From Letharia columbiana (lineage: Eukaryota > Ascomycota > Lecanoromycetes > Lecanorales > Parmeliaceae): a stretch of DNA of 64,000 nt. The notes beneath the pieces are model-generated. The model was not told where the DNA came from and did not search any database. It saw only the letters and a list, made by a program, of their open reading frames with translations. The stretch spans positions 372,001 to 436,000 of the forward strand of contig NW_023501071.1 in NCBI RefSeq assembly GCF_014066305.1, read 5' to 3'. Positions within the stretch are counted from its first letter, which is position 1, and each line of letters starts with the position of its first letter. This document shows, piece by piece, positions 23,196 through 37,132 of the stretch. The position numbers and the translations under genes were made by a program.

Positions 23196-26100
23196 CTTTT
23201 TTAAAAGTTATTAAAGTTTAATAATATTTTTTTTAATAAAAAAGTAGAGATCTTATTTACGCTTAAGTAGAGAGTTTATATTATTAAAATTAAGAGTAAT
23301 AAAAAGTCGCTATATAGTTCTTTATATAATCTATCTTAAACGAAGTTAACGAAATTACGACGCTATTTAAAAAACTTCTTTTAGAAAAACTAGATTTACT
23401 ACTCGACTTTCTTAGTCGAAATATTAATTCTTTTTATTTCTAAAAAGAATAAGGGGCTTTATTTTAATATTAATTATCGAAGTCTAAACGCGATAACTAT
23501 TAAAAATTAATACTCGCTATTCTTAATTATTAAGACTCTAAATCGCTTATATAACGTTAAAGTCTTTACGAAGTTAGATTTTAAGAATATCTATTATTAA
23601 ATCTAGATTAAAGAAGGTAATAAATAAAAAATAGCGTTTTATAGTTATTACGATTACTTCGAATATCTAATTATATCTTTTAAACTTTTTAAATATATAT
23701 TAATAGAGCTTTTATAAGTTTAATAGATATAATAGATATAATATATTTAAATAATATTCTAATTTATAGTATTAACTTAGCGAAGTATTAACGATATATT
23801 AAATAAGTATTTAAGCGTTTATATTAGTTTTAACTATACGCTAGTCTTAAAAAGTATTAATTCTCTATTAAATAAATTAAATTTCTAAAATTTAATATAT
23901 CTATCGAAGATATCGCGATAAATTAAAAATGTATTATTATTATTAAGAAGTAATTAAAATTAAAAAGTTATTAGAATATATAAGTCTTTTTAAAATTTAT
24001 TAATTTCTATTAATAATTTATCTATAGCTATTTTAGTATAATAATAATATTTACTAATTTACTTAAAGAGAGTAAGAATAATAAGAAATCTAGATCGCTA
24101 GAGTAGATAAATAGCGCTAAATTAATATTTTAGTAGCTTTAAAATACTTTTAGAATCGTATTATTACTATATTATTATAATTTAAATTTAAAATTATATT
24201 TTAAAATTAACGCTTTTAATTTTAATATAAAAATAATATTTTTATAATTAAATAAGAATAGCTATTAATAATTAATAATATTTTAATCTAAAAAATAAAT
24301 TTCTATAAAATAAAATTATAAGACTTATAATTAAGAGCTACTCGCTATTATAATATTTATAAAATAATAACATTACTATCTAAAAGATAATACGTTTTAT
24401 ATTAAGATCTTAATAAACTATAATAATTTTAAGAGCTTTATAAAGTAGAAGAAATTAAACTTTAGATAAATTTATTAAGCGCTAAAGTTAACTATTTATA
24501 ATTTTAAGATTTTTTATCGAATAAATAAATTAAACTCTATCGATTCGCTATCGCGATACTTTAATTATAAAAGAATTTCGTTATTAAATATTAAACTACT
24601 ATCGATATTATAGAATAAATTTATATTTTAAATTAATAATAAGTAGTTATAAAGAGATAAAGAGTTTATAGCGGCGATAGCGTTTATATTTTATATTATT
24701 AGCGTTTAAATAATTATTTCTAAAAGAGAGTCTAAGATTAAATAAGAGGTTACTTATAATATATTTTAAAAACTAATAAGAATATTAATTTAAAATTTAT
24801 AAGTCTATAATAATTAGATAAACTCTTTTCGAATTAATATTAATAAGTTAATAATTAAATATCGCGTATATAGCTAAGTATAGATCTTAGATTTTAAGAA
24901 ACTATTAAAATATAATAATCGCTTTTATATTTTTAGAGATAAAGCTTTAAAAGAAGAGCTTATTAGAAAATATTATAATAATTTATTATTTAAATATTTT
25001 AACGCTATAAAGATATATAAGCTACTTATTTATAAATATTATTAAAATAAAAGCTTAAAGTAATTTATTAACTATATTAAGATATATAATATTTACTAGC
25101 GAATTAAGCTCGCTTTTTATTACTATTAAGCTATAAAAGAAAATTTCTATAGATTTTATTATTAACTTATTAGCGAGTAAGTATAAGAGTATTATTTATA
25201 ATATTATTCTAGTTATAATAAATCGATTTATAAAAATAATAAGATATATTTCTATATTTATTATAATTAATATCGCTTAATTAGTAAAAGTATTTTATTT
25301 TAAAATAGTATATCGCTATAATATACTAAATAATATTATTAATAATAGAGACTCTATATTTATTAATAGCTTCTAATTCGCTATTTACTTTTATTTTAAA
25401 ATTAAGCGATATCTAAATATTATCTTTTACTTATAAATTAATAAATAGATTAAGCGTTAAAATTAGATATTAAAATATTTTTTATATATATTCGCTAATA
25501 ATAAGTAAAACGTTTAGATAAAATAATTATTAATAATAAAGTTCGCTTATATAAATAATTAATATTTCTTTATCGAAATAATATTATTCTTTCTAATATA
25601 TAAATATTATCTTAAAATCCGTTAAAAGATCGAGAATAACTTTATTAAGAGAGAGATATTCGCTATAAATAATAAAGTAAAAAAATTATAAGTATTAAGA
25701 AATAAGATAGTAAAGCGTTTTTATAGCGCTATTATAATTTAGTTTAAATATTATAATAAAATATATTAGTTTTAAAGCTATAAGATAAATAATTTAATAA
25801 TATTAATAATTAAGAATTTAAAATAAAAACGTTTAAGTAAGAAGTTATCTTATAAATTTATAAAATTATTTTAGATTATAGATAAGATAGAAGTATAAAT
25901 ATATTATCTACTTTATTCTTAATATATAGAATTTATAATATTTTTTATATATTATTATTTAAGTTTTATTATAATCGCGATTATAATAATATAATAAATA
26001 TCTTTATATAAACTCTTAAGCTTATTAATAATAATAAACTTTAAAAGATTAAAGAAATTATTAATAAGATTAAGTATAAGAAAGATATTTAATATAAAGT

Positions 26101-26340
26101 TAAATAGACTAATTAGAGTAAAGAGTATAACTAATAATTATTAAATAATAAACTTATTAGTATTAGCGAGCTAACTTAAATCTATAAATAGATAAATATT
26201 AAATAAAAATATTAAGTAATAAATAATAATAAATCTCTTATTATTAAAGAGCTTACTTAACTATATAAATTAATAATAAATAAATAAATATAATAAAATA
26301 AGATATAAATATTAACTAGATTAGATATATTTTTAAATAA
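23196..26340 (+). pseudogene. 5'-truncated gypsy chromovirus pol fossil
   Basis: Reading begins just ahead of the reverse transcriptase, with SLYNLS.TKLTKLRRYLK near 23310-23370 and NYRSLNAITIKNQYSL at about 23470-23520. KVFTKLDFKNIYY and DYFEYLI follow near 23550-23690. RNase H and integrase follow. The terminal region KLSYKFI.LFQIIDKI at about 25840 and YSQYIEFI matches the usual GPF.V...AYRL..P...IH.VFHVS. At about 26050-26150 the reading YKKDI.YKVK.TN.SKEYN resembles a chromodomain. Gag and protease are missing. All frames carry RIP stops. Confidence 0.7.
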
Positions 26341-27154
26341 TACTTATATTACGCGCGTATTTCTTTATATTTATTACTATTAAGATATAAGTTAATTAAA
26401 TAATTATATTATATAGCTATCTACTAAACTCTACTATAAAAGAAATTTATTATATTAGAGTATATATTATTAATATAAATATATTTTTATCTAAAATAGC
26501 TATTAAAGAATTATTTAAAAACTCTACGCTAGCGCTATTATTAAAAAAAGATTACTATTTAAATATTTTTTATTATTTTATTATTAGATTCTAAATTAAA
26601 TTTATTAATCTATTACTTTAATAAGATAATAGTTAAAATATAGTCTTCGAGTTAATATCTATTAATATTCGCCATATATTAATAAAGGCTCTTAAACTTT
26701 CTTTTTAATAATTTATTTATTTTCTTTAACTTCGTTATACTCTTATTTATTATTATAAACTAATTTTAAAAATTTATAATTATAATAAAGGCGGTTAAAG
26801 TTATTACTATTATATACCCCTATAACTTATACTATTAAATAATCTTTTTATCGAGTTTAATCTATCGATAAAATAGCTTTTAAGACTATTTAGCGCGGCG
26901 ATAACGCTATATTAATTTTCTTATTTATATTTAAAGATATAAAGAAATTTTAATATAGCGACTAATACCGCGTTTTTTAATCTTATAATTATTATAAAAA
27001 AGAGATTTATTTTAAATATATAAATTATTACTTCAATAAAAGTAAGTTCTATATAATAAATTAGATATTAAAACTTATTAATAGTTACGTATATAAAGCG
27101 ATAGTAATAGAAATAGTTAGAGGTTAATAGTCGCGTTTATAAAACGATTATATA
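26341..27154. other. RIPped sequence, unclassified
   Basis: This stretch is AT-rich with almost no CA/TG. I recognise no domain, terminal repeat or RNA gene. Confidence 0.5.
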
Positions 27155-27475
27155 CTTATTATTAAAATTATTATTATTAAAGTTATTATTATTAAAGTTA
27201 TTATTATTAAAGTTATTATTATTAAAGTTATTATTATTAAAGTTATTATTATTAAAGTTATTATTATTAAAGTTATTATTATTAAAGTTATTATTATTAA
27301 AGTTATTATTATTAAAGTTATTTTATTAAAGTTTTTTATTAATTATTTTTTAAAGTTTTTTTTTTATTATTATTAAAGTTATTATTATTAAAGTTATTAT
27401 TATTAAAGTTATTATTATTAAAGTTATTATTATTAAAGTTATTATTATTAAAGTTATTATTATTAAAGTTATAAT
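27155..27475. repeat. 12-bp satellite TTATTATTAAAG
   Basis: Near-perfect tandem copies of TTATTATTAAAG run from about 27160 to 27320 and again from 27365 to 27470. A degenerate 45-bp gap (about 27320-27365) separates them. The high copy-to-copy identity inside a heavily mutated block suggests recent expansion or homogenisation after RIP. Confidence 0.9.
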
Positions 27476-29282
27476 TATTATTAAAAAAGAATATTATTAA
27501 ATTAGAGTATTATAAAATTATTAATTTACGTATTAACGCGATTAATAATAATAAGATATTTATAGTAAAGAGAGATAGATTATTAGTATAATAAGATATA
27601 TTATATTTATATTAATATTAATATCGATATTATAATATTAAAATAAGTATTTATAAGAGAAGCGTTAGAAATTATAAAGAATAAAAATAAATAATTTAAA
27701 GAAACTTTTTATATTCTTTATTATAGCGCTAATATTAGCGAGTAATATTTAATAATATAGATATTAGCGATATAATAATATTTCGCTATTATCTATAAAG
27801 TCGCGTTATTTAGCTATTATTATTATTCTATTATTAATTAATAATTAAGAATATTATCGCGAACGCGTTACTTTATTAATTACTCTCTTTAAATACTTAT
27901 AATAAAAATTAGTACTACGTTACTTCGCTATTAACGTAATATATTATAGAAATAATATTATCTATAAAAAAACTCTTCTATCTTCTTTTATTTACTAGAG
28001 TTTCGAGATTTTATTATAAATCTTTAAATTAAATATTTATTCGCTATAGAAGTTATTAACTAGCGCTATAAAAACGCTAATACTAAGCGCGTTAACTTAT
28101 TATAAATTATTATAAATTAATATTATAAAAGTAATATTATTCTCGAAGATAGTATTAATATTATTATATAATATATTAATAACGCGCTTATAACGCGTAA
28201 TAATTAATTCTATCGCGTTATTAAAACGATATTATAATAAATTAACTCTTTTCTCTTATTTTTCTATTAGAATTTAAAGGTTTTTTAATAAATATTTTAT
28301 TTACTTAAATATCTAGAAATTAAAGTCTAGAAGAGAAGATAATTATTAGATTTAATACTATTATAGACCTTAGCGCTACTTACGCTAAGACTTCGATATT
28401 ATATATATTATATTAGAGTTTCTTCTAGAGTTTAATTTTAAATATATATCTCGTATATTTAGAGGCTTAGCGAATATAGATTTACTTTATATATCTTAAA
28501 GCTTTAATATTTTTTAAAGATTAATTCTACTATTAAATAGATAATTATATTTTATAACGACTCTATATCTTATATAGTCTATATTCGCTAGCTAATCGCT
28601 AGTAAACTACGTTCTTATATATAGCTATTAACTTCTTAATAATATACTCTCTTTTTAATTATATATTAAATATAACTAATAAAAAAATTACTATCGCTTT
28701 AAAAGAAAGATAGATAATATTATATTAGAGATTTAATAATATATAGAATAACTCTTTATTATAGTATAAAGAGAATACTATTTATATAGAATAATTATAA
28801 GTATAAATTTTATAATAGAATAGAAAGATTAAAAGATTTTAATACGCTAAGTTTAATTAAACTATAATTTAAATAAGATTATTAAAATCGTAATAAATTA
28901 ATATATAAGAATCGCGAGATATTTAGATAATAGAAGATATATATAATATTAACGAGTTATTATAAATCTTATTTATTATTAATATAAATAACTTATTATC
29001 TTTTTTATAGACTAATTAATAGTAGATTACTATATTAGTCTTAGCGATATTAATAGACTTAAGCCCTATACTTTTATTATTCTTATTCTTATTTAATAAA
29101 ATATTCGAATTAATCTTATTCGAAGCTTCGAAGTTAATAAAAAGAGAGTTCGTCTATTATCGATTTTATATTATTATTATATTATATCGATCGAATAAAA
29201 AAACTATCTTATCTTATAATATATTAAAAACTATCTTATATCTATTTATCTAAGACTTTTTTATTATTATATTATATTTTAA
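27476..29282. other. RIPped sequence, largely unclassified
   Basis: No gene can be read. The part about 28590-28920 is the reverse complement of about 42190-42490, described separately. Other parts show no repeat partner that I can find by eye. Confidence 0.45.
28590..28920 (-). repeat. Inverted copy of the 42.2 kb repeat
   Basis: Reverse-complemented, this stretch follows 42190-42490 closely. Shared blocks include AGCTTAGCGTATTAA-like, TAGTATTCTCTTTATACTAT and AATATAATATTATCTATCTT. The plus copy lies at the 5' side of the third gypsy fossil, so this is probably the 5' part or LTR region of a second, oppositely oriented copy. Confidence 0.6.
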
Positions 29283-30739
29283 CAAGTAAAGACCTATAAA
29301 TTAAATTTATAAAATTAGATTTTTCATTTTTCTAAGTTAAATGGAGTTAGATTTCTCTAAGTTAAATAAAGTTTTAGCTTTAGCCCTAAGTTAAATCGAA
29401 CTCTAATCGCTTATTATACGTTTTTAATCTACTTTTATTAATATAAAATTAATAAAGAAGATAAAAGCTTTAACTCTAAGTTAAATCGAATTTTATTTAC
29501 TTTCTATATAATAACTAGTTTATTTCTATTATTATAAATTATTAATTAATTATATTTTTATTTAAAAAAGTATCTATTTAATAATCTTATTCTTAATATA
29601 CCTTATTAATTAAGTAGATTATCTTCTTAATAAATTATCTGAAGCTATAATTAATAAATCGATCTTATTAATAACTCAATTTAAAGCTATATATAATTAA
29701 TTATAAATAAAAATCTTAAAATATAAATATAGATTAATCTATTATAATAATTAATTTTAGACTTTATTAATTATTATATTAAAGACTAATTAGATTAAAA
29801 ATTAGATATATCGAAAGAAAGTATATAGATTATTTAAATTAGATAAAGTTAGAGGGATATATAATATATAATATTATTTATTATTATATTTATCTTTAAG
29901 AATATAATAATTAAATATCTTAGACTTAATATATTTAATTTATAAATATATTTTATTATATAAACTTATATATTACTCTAAATTTCTTAATAATATTATT
30001 ATATAATTTTAATTTAATTTTAAATAATAAAGTAAAAGTAAGATTAATTTAAAGATATTTATTATTTTAGTAAGTAGAAGAAAGCTATCTTTCTTATTAA
30101 TAACTTAATTTCTATTATTATAAATAATCTTAATTCTAGAGAATTTATTAAGAATTTAATTATTAAATTAAGCGATATTCTTATTAAGAATATAAAGAAT
30201 TACTCTAGATATATAGAAATTAGCTATTTAATATAGATTAAGATTATTATAAATAATATTAATTAATTAAATAATAAAGTTATCTAATAACTACTCGATA
30301 GATTAATTAATAACTTCTTATTCTTCGAAGCTTATTAAGATATTATTATTTATATCTAATAGTCTTTAAGCGAATTCCTTTATATTAATTTAATCTTAAT
30401 TAATAAAACTAGAATTTTAAAATCTTATATTTTTTATTAATTTAAGAATTTAAATATAATTTTAAAGATAGAATAATTTTCATATAGTCTAAGTTATATA
30501 ATTTAATTTAATATTCTTAATAATTAAAAGAATTTAATAAAAATTATTATAGAAATATATAACTATACTATTAAAAGAAGTAAAGTTCTTTTAAATATTT
30601 TAAAGTATATAATTAACGATCTCGATATTATAGTAATTTTATATAAAGATCTTATTCTAGAAAATAAGCTTAATTACCTTTAATAATTAAGTTAAATTAA
30701 ATCTTATTAATATATTATAATTAAATTAAATAATAATAT

Positions 30740-30930
30740 TAAAAGAAATCTTAAAGCGAGAATAAGTAATAATATTATTTTAAAGAAAAATAAAGATAAT
30801 ACTAGATAAAGCTATAGTAATAGCTATTTTAAAGTTATTTTATACTCTTTATAATATAATATTCTAAAATATAATCTTATTAATATCTTTATAATTATCG
30901 AGAAAAAAAAATTAACTATTAAAATAAGAG
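30740..30930 (-). pseudogene. Helitron PIF1-type helicase remnant (copy 2)
   Basis: The minus-strand reading gives a Walker-A-like region (NY..INKIIF, standing for GGTGKTF). It is followed by FKIAITIALSSI and NNIITYSRFKISFNI, matching the family's AVASSGIAALLL then GGRTAHSRFKIP. PIF1-type helicase is the C-terminal half of Helitron RepHel and unwinds the transferred strand. Inactivated by RIP. Confidence 0.7.
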
Positions 30931-32529
30931 ATTATATTTTAAAATAGCGTTAATTATAATAATTTAATTATTATTAAAACTCGTTTATATTTAATTTTAG
31001 ATATTAGTTTAATAGCTATATACTTTATATAAAAGTTAATTTTAATTATTAATATAATATTATTTATAGTCTCGCTAAATTACGAGTAAATTAAAGTTAA
31101 TAATAAGACTAATATTCTTTATAGAGCTAATATTATTTTTCTTTAAGCGAATTTAAATTAAATAAAGATAGAAGTCTTTAATAATAATTTATTTATATTA
31201 TATATTATCTAATAGAGACAGAGTAGAATATTAAATTTAAAGAGTATAAATAAGATTATTAGATAATTTAAATAAAGAATAATAAGTATTAATTAAGAAA
31301 TATACGTAAAGTGCGAGTAAAGAATTAAATTATTTATAGATAAAAAAAATATATATATATCTAGCGCGAAAAGTTTTAATAACTAAAAAAAGAATATTAT
31401 ATTAAAAAAAGTCGCGATATTTTAAAATTATCGTTAGTATTAAGAGATAGTTCTAAGTAAAATTATATATATAAATAATATATATATATTATAATAATAA
31501 TATGAAAAATATAAGATCTATAGTAGAAGAAGTCTCTATAGTATCGTAGAGTTAAGGTATTAAGCTTAATCGAGACGTCTAGTAAAGAAATCCGTAATAG
31601 TTAGCGCGATAATCTTCTTATTCTATAGCTTAAAATACTTTAACTTATTAAAGAAATTACTAAGAAAAAATATATCTAATATAAAAAGTTTTAATATATA
31701 AAAAAAGAAATATTATATTAAAAAACTTTATAATATTTTAATATTATCGTTAGCGTAATAAGCTATTTATATTATACTTAAAGTATTTCTACTTAATAAA
31801 GAAGAAATTACTTATATATTTTAATTTATAATTATTTTATAGATTTAGAGAGTTATCGAGCTTATATTATAATAGAATTATTATAAAGAGACTTCGTAAG
31901 ACGTATTCTCTCTATTAAATCGTTACTTTATTTAATACTTAATTCTATTCGACGTTATTATAAAGTAAGTCTCTTACTATATAGATATTATAATAAAAAG
32001 AAAGAATATTATTATTTATTATATATAAGTCTTTAAAGAATATAGAGTTTAATATATTTAAAAGAAAGTATTATAGATAGAAAAGCTCTCTAGCGTTTAA
32101 ATTAATATAATATATTTTTTTAATAATACCCCTACGCCTCTAACGTGAACTTTATTCGAATATATCTTACTTATTTTTTTTTTAGATATATTATATTGAT
32201 AGATCGATATAGAAGAGATCTTCTATTCGTCTTCGCTATTGACGCTATTAATTTAGTTAAAAGAAGATTATTAACTTAATTTAATATTTATATACTATAT
32301 CGATTATCTAATTTAAATTATTATTATTATTAAATATTATATTATATTAATTCGAGAGATAAATAAATAATCGTTTAATAAAAGAATTATAATTATATAA
32401 TTTAAAATTAAAAATTCTCTAATAAACTTTTATAAAGTCTATTTATTATATATCTTAATACTTTTAAATCTTATTTATTTAATTTAAACTTTTATCGTTT
32501 TAATTTATACTATTTTTATACTCTATTTA

Positions 32530-32780
32530 AAGATTAACTTAATCGCTACTCTTATAAATATATTTAAAAATATATTTATAAACTTTTATATTAATATAAA
32601 TCTTTATATTAATATAAATCTTATACTTAATCGATATATAGAGATTATAAAATATTATCTAATAATTTTATTTAGATTTATCGTCTAATATCTTAGTAAA
32701 TCTATATCGATAATATATAGAATATTTAAAATCTAATTTAAAAATAATATAGTCGCTAAAATTCTTCGAAAATCGTTTAT
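32530..32780 (-). pseudogene. Helitron Rep-type domain remnant (copy 2)
   Basis: The minus-strand reading shows KRFSKNFSDYI, then a YRYR segment, then LYISIKYKIYINIKIYINIK and KYIFKYIYKSSD. This matches the conserved block of Helitron replication-initiator proteins (FPK.F, Y.R.., NPYL..KYN.HINVE, KY.YKYIYKG). It is the clearest evidence that the family is a Helitron and not a TIR DNA transposon. Confidence 0.75.
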
Positions 32781-35700
32781 TATATATATTTTTATCTAAA
32801 TTTTAATAAGATAAGATAGTATCTATTTTACTAATAATATATAAATTATAATTTCTATAAAATATATATCTAATAATAATTATATAGAGATTAAAAAATA
32901 ATCTTTAATTAAAGATTTTAATATTAATAATAATATCGATTTTAATAATATTAAAGAATTAATCTTTAAAATATAATATAATAAGAATATAGATATATAA
33001 TAAATCTTATTTTTAAAATTCTATAATATAAATATAGATAAAAACTTAATCTATTATTCGTAAAGTTAGTTAAAATTAAAATTAATTAAAATTTTAATCA
33101 ATTATACTTCGTTCTTATAAAGCTAATCGATAGAAATTATAGTATATAGAGAATTAAATTATAATAGAAGTATCTTTAGAAATTTTTATTAATATTAATT
33201 ATTTAACTAATATATTATCTAAGAAATTATTTTATTAAATAAAAAGAAGAAGAGTTATTATATTATAATAGAGGGTAAAAAGAATAAAAATATATTTAAT
33301 ATCTTCTTCTTTAGAATATTATTTATAAAGACTTTTAACTTTAATCTAAATACTCTAATAATTAGATTAGATTAATTAATAATTTATTTATTAGATAGAA
33401 AATTTTCGATAATCTCAATTTATTTTAGATTATAGATAAAAGTTATAAAGAGATTCGATTAATCGAACTTAGTAGATAGAGTAATAATATTCTAATAAAG
33501 TTATTTTATAAATCGTAAATCTTCTTAATAGAAGAAAGAGAGGATAATATATTATTTATTAGTTTAATTATTTATAATAATTTTATTAATATAAATATTA
33601 ATAACTACTTAATAGATATTAATTTAAATAATTTTCTAATTTATCTTTAACTAATAAAGTTTATTACTTTTAATAATTATATAAATATTATAAATAAAAT
33701 ATTATAATAATCTATTATAGTAAAGAAAGCGATTAAACTTATTAAAATAACTCTATATTATATATTTATAAAAAATTAGCGATTAATAGAATAGAAGAAA
33801 TAGATAGAATAGATTTATAATATAAGATAAGCGTTATTTATATAAAGCTATCTCGATTAATAATTTCTCTAATTTATAAGATAACTTTATCGTTTCTACT
33901 TTATTAAATAAAAAAACTTCTATTTAATATATTATCTATATAAAATATATTATTATATTATAACTATTTATTAAATAAGAAGATAAAAGAATAGCGTAAG
34001 AGTATATAGGCTAAATACTAATATAAAATATTAAACCTCTTATTACTTTAAATCTCTATTAATATATTTCTAATCTTAGATATATTTAATAAATTATCGA
34101 TATTACTCTCTTAGACGATAGCGATCTTATTTAAAATAGAATAATTATAAATATATAAATTATAATATTATAAGTTCTTATAAAATAGCTTATAGTCTCG
34201 TATATTTAGATTAATCTTTAATCTTTTAAATATCGATTTAAAGGCGTTAATATAGAAATTAATACTTTTAAAAATTATAGCTATTTTAAAATAAATTATC
34301 TTATTAATATAATTATAATAGCTATATCTAGTAAAGTTAATATAAAAAACGCGATTAAGAGAAAATTATATTATATTATAGACTAATCTTAAATATTATC
34401 TATAATATAGATTTAGCTAGAAATCGATTTTCGTCTTTTAAAGATATTAGAATAGATATATAAGTAGTAAATACTCTCTAGATTTTATATATATAGAGAG
34501 TAATTCAGTTATTTAAAAATCTATCTATTATAAAGTTATAAAGATTATATTATTATATTAAAAGCTATAATAATAAATTTTTTATAATTATTAATAAAAT
34601 TTAAAATTTCTAATATTAAAGAATAAAGAATTTAATTAATAATATACTCGCTAGAATTAATCGAATTATTTATACTTATTTCGATATCTTTATAACTCTA
34701 TTCTATATTATTTACTTCTTAATTAATATTTATTTTAAATATATTAACTTTAGTCTTTCTACTATTATAGCACTATTTAATAATTTTATCTTTTTATAAT
34801 ATTATATCATAGCTATCGTAAATCTAATTTATAAAATCTAAATTATATTATATAAACTCTATAGTATATAAATAATACGCGATATAGCTAGCGAGCTTTA
34901 TTAAAGATTAAATAAAATCTAAATAAGAGTTAAAAGATAAATTAAAAGATTATAGATTATCGAAAAAGTTATTATTAAAAAAGTTTAATAATAAATCTCG
35001 TAATGAAGAATCTTCGATAGCGTCTTCCTCTTATTTAGAAGCTTCTTCTTAATAATATTTAGAATTTAATATATATTAAGAGATTTTAAAATAGAGTAAT
35101 AAAGAATAAATAGAAGAGAGAAACGCGTTTTAGAAAATAATATTATTAGATTAAAAGATATTACTATTAACTTAAAAAAAGTATATAGAGAAGAATATAT
35201 TTATTTAAACTCTTTTAAAGAGTTTTTTAATATATTTATAAGTAGTAATAGATAGCTATTAAGCTCGCTTATAGCCTCGATTATTAATAATAATAAATTC
35301 GAGAAGAGATAGTCTAGAGATATTAATAAGAAATTTAAAAGATAGAAAAAAGAGATATATATATCTTAGACGTTTAGTAACCTTTAGGCGAGGGGTATCG
35401 AGAATAAATATATTTATATTAATAAAATTAATAGAATTAATAAAGAGATAAAAGAATAATAATTATATAAATAGATAAAAGAATTATTCGATTTCGAACG
35501 CGTTTTATATAATTATATTTAAATACTACTTCGCTTTATAAATAATAGATTAAACTTTATAATTTTTATAGCGTTAGAAAGCGTAAAGCGAGCTCTATAA
35601 TTTAAGGAATTATAAAGTAATTATATATATCGTAAGCTAAGTACTTTAAAGTATAAGACTTCTATATATAAATTTTTAATAAGAAAGCGCGAAAGGGCTA

Positions 35701-35818
35701 GCGAGCTAGCTTAGTCGATTTAATTAAAGAGCGTAGCGAACTCGAATTTATAATTAGCTATATATATAAATTTAAGATTTTCTAACTTAATTCTATCTTA
35801 TTCTTTTATATATACTAA

Positions 35819-36726
35819 TAATATAATTAATATTAGATATATTTCTTTTTAATAATCTTTTATTATTATTATAGAAAGTAAATAGTATATAATTAATTAT
35901 TTTATAATCTAGCTATTATAATTTCTTAGTAATTGAAATTATAATAGTAAGAGTAATTTTAAATATAAGACTTTATATATCGCTAAGACTAAGAATTTAT
36001 TTAAAATTATATAAGCGTTAATATATCTACTATTTATAAGAGAATCTTAAAATAAGTAATCTCTCTCTTATAAAGATAGCGTAATTTATATACGAAAAGA
36101 ATAACGTATTAAAGCGTTATTAGAAGTATCTATTAGATATACTTTATAAGTATCTCTTATCGTAATTTTAAAAGAGACTATTTATTTCTTAAATTTAAAG
36201 AAAAATTACTTATAATATAAAGGTTATTAATTTTAAATTCTTTATTTATATCTATCGCGAAGAGTTATACTTTTTTAGAGATCTTTTTATTAATTTCGAT
36301 TTAGATAATTATTATATAATTCTTCTAATAGTAGTCTTTCTTACTATAGTTATAGTATCTTAATTTTTTTAACTTTAAATTAATCTTAGTAATAGATATA
36401 AGATATATATTAATCGCGAGTATTATTCTTAATATTTATACTATAATTAACTTAATAATAATCTTTATAAATTTAGAATCTTTATATTTAATATATTATA
36501 AGTTATTTAATTTTTAAAGATATTTCTTTATAGTCTTTAAGATAATAAAATCCTCTATAATATTCTATAACTTCTTTAAGTTACTTTTTAATTTCTTTAA
36601 AAGATAATTCTTTAATAGAAGGATTTTCTTAATATTAAGAATAGTAATTAGTTAAATAAAGTTTAAATAGAAATTAATAAAGAATTAATCTCTTATTATA
36701 AAGTAATTATATTACGTTATATATTA
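35819..36726. other. RIPped sequence, unclassified
   Basis: About 0.9 kb of AT-rich, RIP-mutated sequence lies between two Helitrons. No domain, satellite or terminal repeat was recognised. Confidence 0.5.
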
Positions 36727-37132
36727 CGAGTAAAGATTTATAAATTAAATTTATAATTATTTATTTAATTAAAATTATCGAGTAAATAGATAAGCGATCT
36801 TTAATAAGCGATCTTTAATAAGCGATATTTAGATTTCTTACGCTTTAATAATTATAAGACTAAATTTGAAAATTCTTTTCTTATCTAAAAGCTTATATTT
36901 CTTTCTATAATATAAAGAAAAAATTCTAAAATTTTAATAGAAATAAAAAAAGTTATTCTATATATTAATAACGTATATCTATATTTTTAATAAATATAAA
37001 CGCTAATTTATTTATTTATAATAACTTAATCGATCTAATTAAAAAGCGTAATAACTCTAAATTTATAATTAATTATATTTATAAATTTAAAATTTTTAAG
37101 CTTACTCTATTTTATTCTTTTATATATACTAA
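36727..37132 (-). mobile_element. Short Helitron, 406 bp
   Basis: It begins CGAGTAAAGATT after TTA and ends TATATATACTAA before T on the plus strand. The internal landmarks (GATAAGCGATCTTTAATAAG, GACTAAATTTGAAAATTC, AACGCTAATTTATTTATT) are in the family order. It is the shortest complete copy and is heavily RIPped. Confidence 0.75.

Larger units (their letters stand above)
29283..35818 (-). mobile_element. Full-length autonomous-type Helitron fossil, copy 2
   Basis: It spans 6.5 kb without visible insertions. On the plus strand it begins A|CAAGTAAAGACC (3' end, CTCG mutated to CTTG) and ends TATATATACTAA|T (5' TC mutated to TT), an A^T insertion. On the minus strand a Rep-type segment (32780 to 32530) is followed by a helicase segment (30930 to 30740), the order of Helitron RepHel proteins. 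It is collinear with the split copy 1 and serves as its empty-site reference. RIP stops are dense throughout. The noncanonical CTCG end is shared by all family members. Confidence 0.85.

Noticed and set aside
27155..27475. CRISPR-like regular repeats
   Set aside because: The units are contiguous 12-mers with no spacers, and the DNA is eukaryotic.
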